Source: Kiritimatiellia bacterium (GTDB lineage: Bacteria > Verrucomicrobiota > Kiritimatiellia > RFP12 > UBA1067). From it: a DNA stretch of 6,907 bases. Under the pieces are notes generated by a model. That model saw only the letters and a program-made list of their open reading frames with translations, had not been told where the DNA came from and ran no database searches. The position numbers and the translations under genes were made by a program. Where the stretch lies: contig JAFVCR010000113.1 in the NCBI GenBank assembly GCA_017479035.1, positions 1 to 6,907 of the forward strand, read 5' to 3'. Below, one piece after another: positions 6,321-6,907 of the stretch; within the stretch, counting starts at the first letter, position 1, and every line of letters begins with the position of its first letter.

Positions 6321-6434
6321 CCGGCGGCGTCCTACTCTCGCACGGGCGGGTCCCGCACTACCCTCGGCGATGGAGCGCTTGACTTCCGTGTTCGGGATGG
6401 GAACGGGTATGGCTGCTCCTCCATGGCCACCGGC
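6320..6434 (-). rRNA. rrf: 5S ribosomal RNA
   Basis: About 115 bases. The minus strand carries the 5S core: GGAGGAGCAGCCATACCCGT, then TCCCATCCCGAACACGGAAG, then AAGCGCTCCATCGCCGAGGG and GAGAGTAGGACGCCG. The ends were set from the closing helix, in which GCCGGTGGC at the 5' end pairs over nine positions, with one G-U wobble, with GCCGCCGGC at the 3' end; true ends may differ by one or two bases. It follows 23S in the standard bacterial order and belongs to the large-subunit central protuberance. Confidence 0.96.
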
Positions 6435-6529
6435 AAAAGGCCGGAGAGCTGGAGGAAGGGAACGAAGCATGGAACCGACGGCTCATGACTACGAGGCGCG
6501 AGGGCGTCTCATGGCGAAGTCGGAAAACA
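6435..6529 (-). other. 23S-5S spacer
   Basis: About 95 bases between the 3' end of 23S and the 5' end of 5S. I see no tRNA, no reading frame of note and no clear promoter. It probably contains the processing sequences that flank the 23S closing stem. Confidence 0.7.
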
Positions 6530-6907
6530 TATGCTAAGCCGCACGCCATATTAGTACCGATCGGCTGAACGGATCGCTCCGCTTGCACCTTCGGCCTATC
6601 GAGGTCGTGGTCTACGACCCGGCTTGAGGGACTTTCGTCCGGGAGAACTCGTCTCGGGGGAGGCTTGGCACTTAGATGCCTTCAGCGCTTATCCGTTCCG
6701 GACATAGCTACCCGGCCTGCCGCTGGCGCGACAGCCGGAGCACCATGGGTCCGTGACTCCCGGTCCTCTCGTACTAGGGAGTCTTCCCCTCAGTTCTCCT
6801 GCGCCCACAGAGGATAAGGACCAAACAGTCTCACGACGATTTGAACCCAGCTCGCGAACCACTTTAAAAGGCGAACAGCCATACCCTTGGGCCCACCTAC
6901 ACCCCCA
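6530..6907 (-). rRNA. rrl: 23S ribosomal RNA, 3' end (partial, continues past the right edge)
   Basis: About 378 bases of domain V end and domain VI. Recognisable blocks on the minus strand are CCCAAGGGTATGGCTGTTCG, the A-loop region around GTGGTTCGCGAGCTGGG, the sarcin-ricin loop AGTACGAGAGGACC (6775-6762), GATAAGCGCTGAAGGCATCT and the 3' terminal GTACTAATATGGCGTGCGGC. The 3' end is placed near 6530 by comparison with the usual GCGGCTTA terminus and could be off by a few bases. The remainder of the gene and any 16S gene lie beyond the window. Confidence 0.97.

Noticed and set aside
6435..6529. tRNA gene in the rRNA spacer
   Set aside because: No cloverleaf, no TTC-type T-arm and no CCA end could be traced in these 95 bases.
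1..6907. CRISPR array, insertion sequence or prophage genes
   Set aside because: No regularly spaced direct repeats, transposase motifs or phage genes were seen on either strand.

Overview
This is a bacterial chromosome segment in which every supported gene lies on the minus strand, so transcription runs from the right edge to the left edge. Base composition is mixed: hand counts on 60-base lines give about 50-57% GC over much of the left two thirds and 62-82% in the 5' part of the kinase gene and most of the protease gene. The gene set is an exported unsaturated glucuronyl hydrolase, an agarase-like hydrolase joined to a heparinase II/III-like lyase, and a ketodeoxygluconate kinase plus aldolase. 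That suggests an anaerobic, polysaccharide-degrading bacterium, possibly of the PVC group (Kiritimatiellota, Lentisphaerota or Verrucomicrobiota). The taxonomic guess rests on gene style only and is weak.

Layout from right to left in the direction of transcription. The 3' end of a 23S rRNA gene (partial), a spacer of about 95 bases without a tRNA, and a complete 5S rRNA gene end in a T-rich tract. A membrane site-2-type metalloprotease gene begins immediately after it, then a PfkB-family 2-keto-3-deoxygluconate kinase (kdgK), then a KDPG aldolase (eda), closed by a strong 11-bp hairpin terminator. A 148-base intergenic region holds this terminator, a perfect 13-bp inverted repeat and a likely promoter. 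Next comes a secreted GH88 unsaturated glucuronyl hydrolase. It overlaps by four bases (ATGA) a very large gene that runs off the left edge: 820 codons with no stop, encoding a signal peptide, an N-terminal beta-sandwich-like region, a GH50/agarase-like clan-A domain and the first part of a heparinase II/III-type lyase. This gene is easy to miss because its stop codon is outside the window.

The genes fit one catabolic route. Exported enzymes cut a uronate-containing polysaccharide by hydrolysis and elimination, and GH88 removes the terminal unsaturated uronate. The released sugar, after isomerisation and reduction by enzymes not present here, becomes 2-keto-3-deoxygluconate. KdgK phosphorylates it and Eda splits the product to pyruvate and glyceraldehyde-3-phosphate. 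The polysaccharide itself cannot be named from the sequence.

The most notable observations are the hydrolase-lyase fusion; the finding that both presumed first genes (protease and GH88) carry TGGTA(T/G)AAT exactly six bases before their ATG with no clear Shine-Dalgarno, which predicts leaderless mRNAs; the 13-bp inverted repeat upstream of GH88; and an abrupt GC change inside kdgK.
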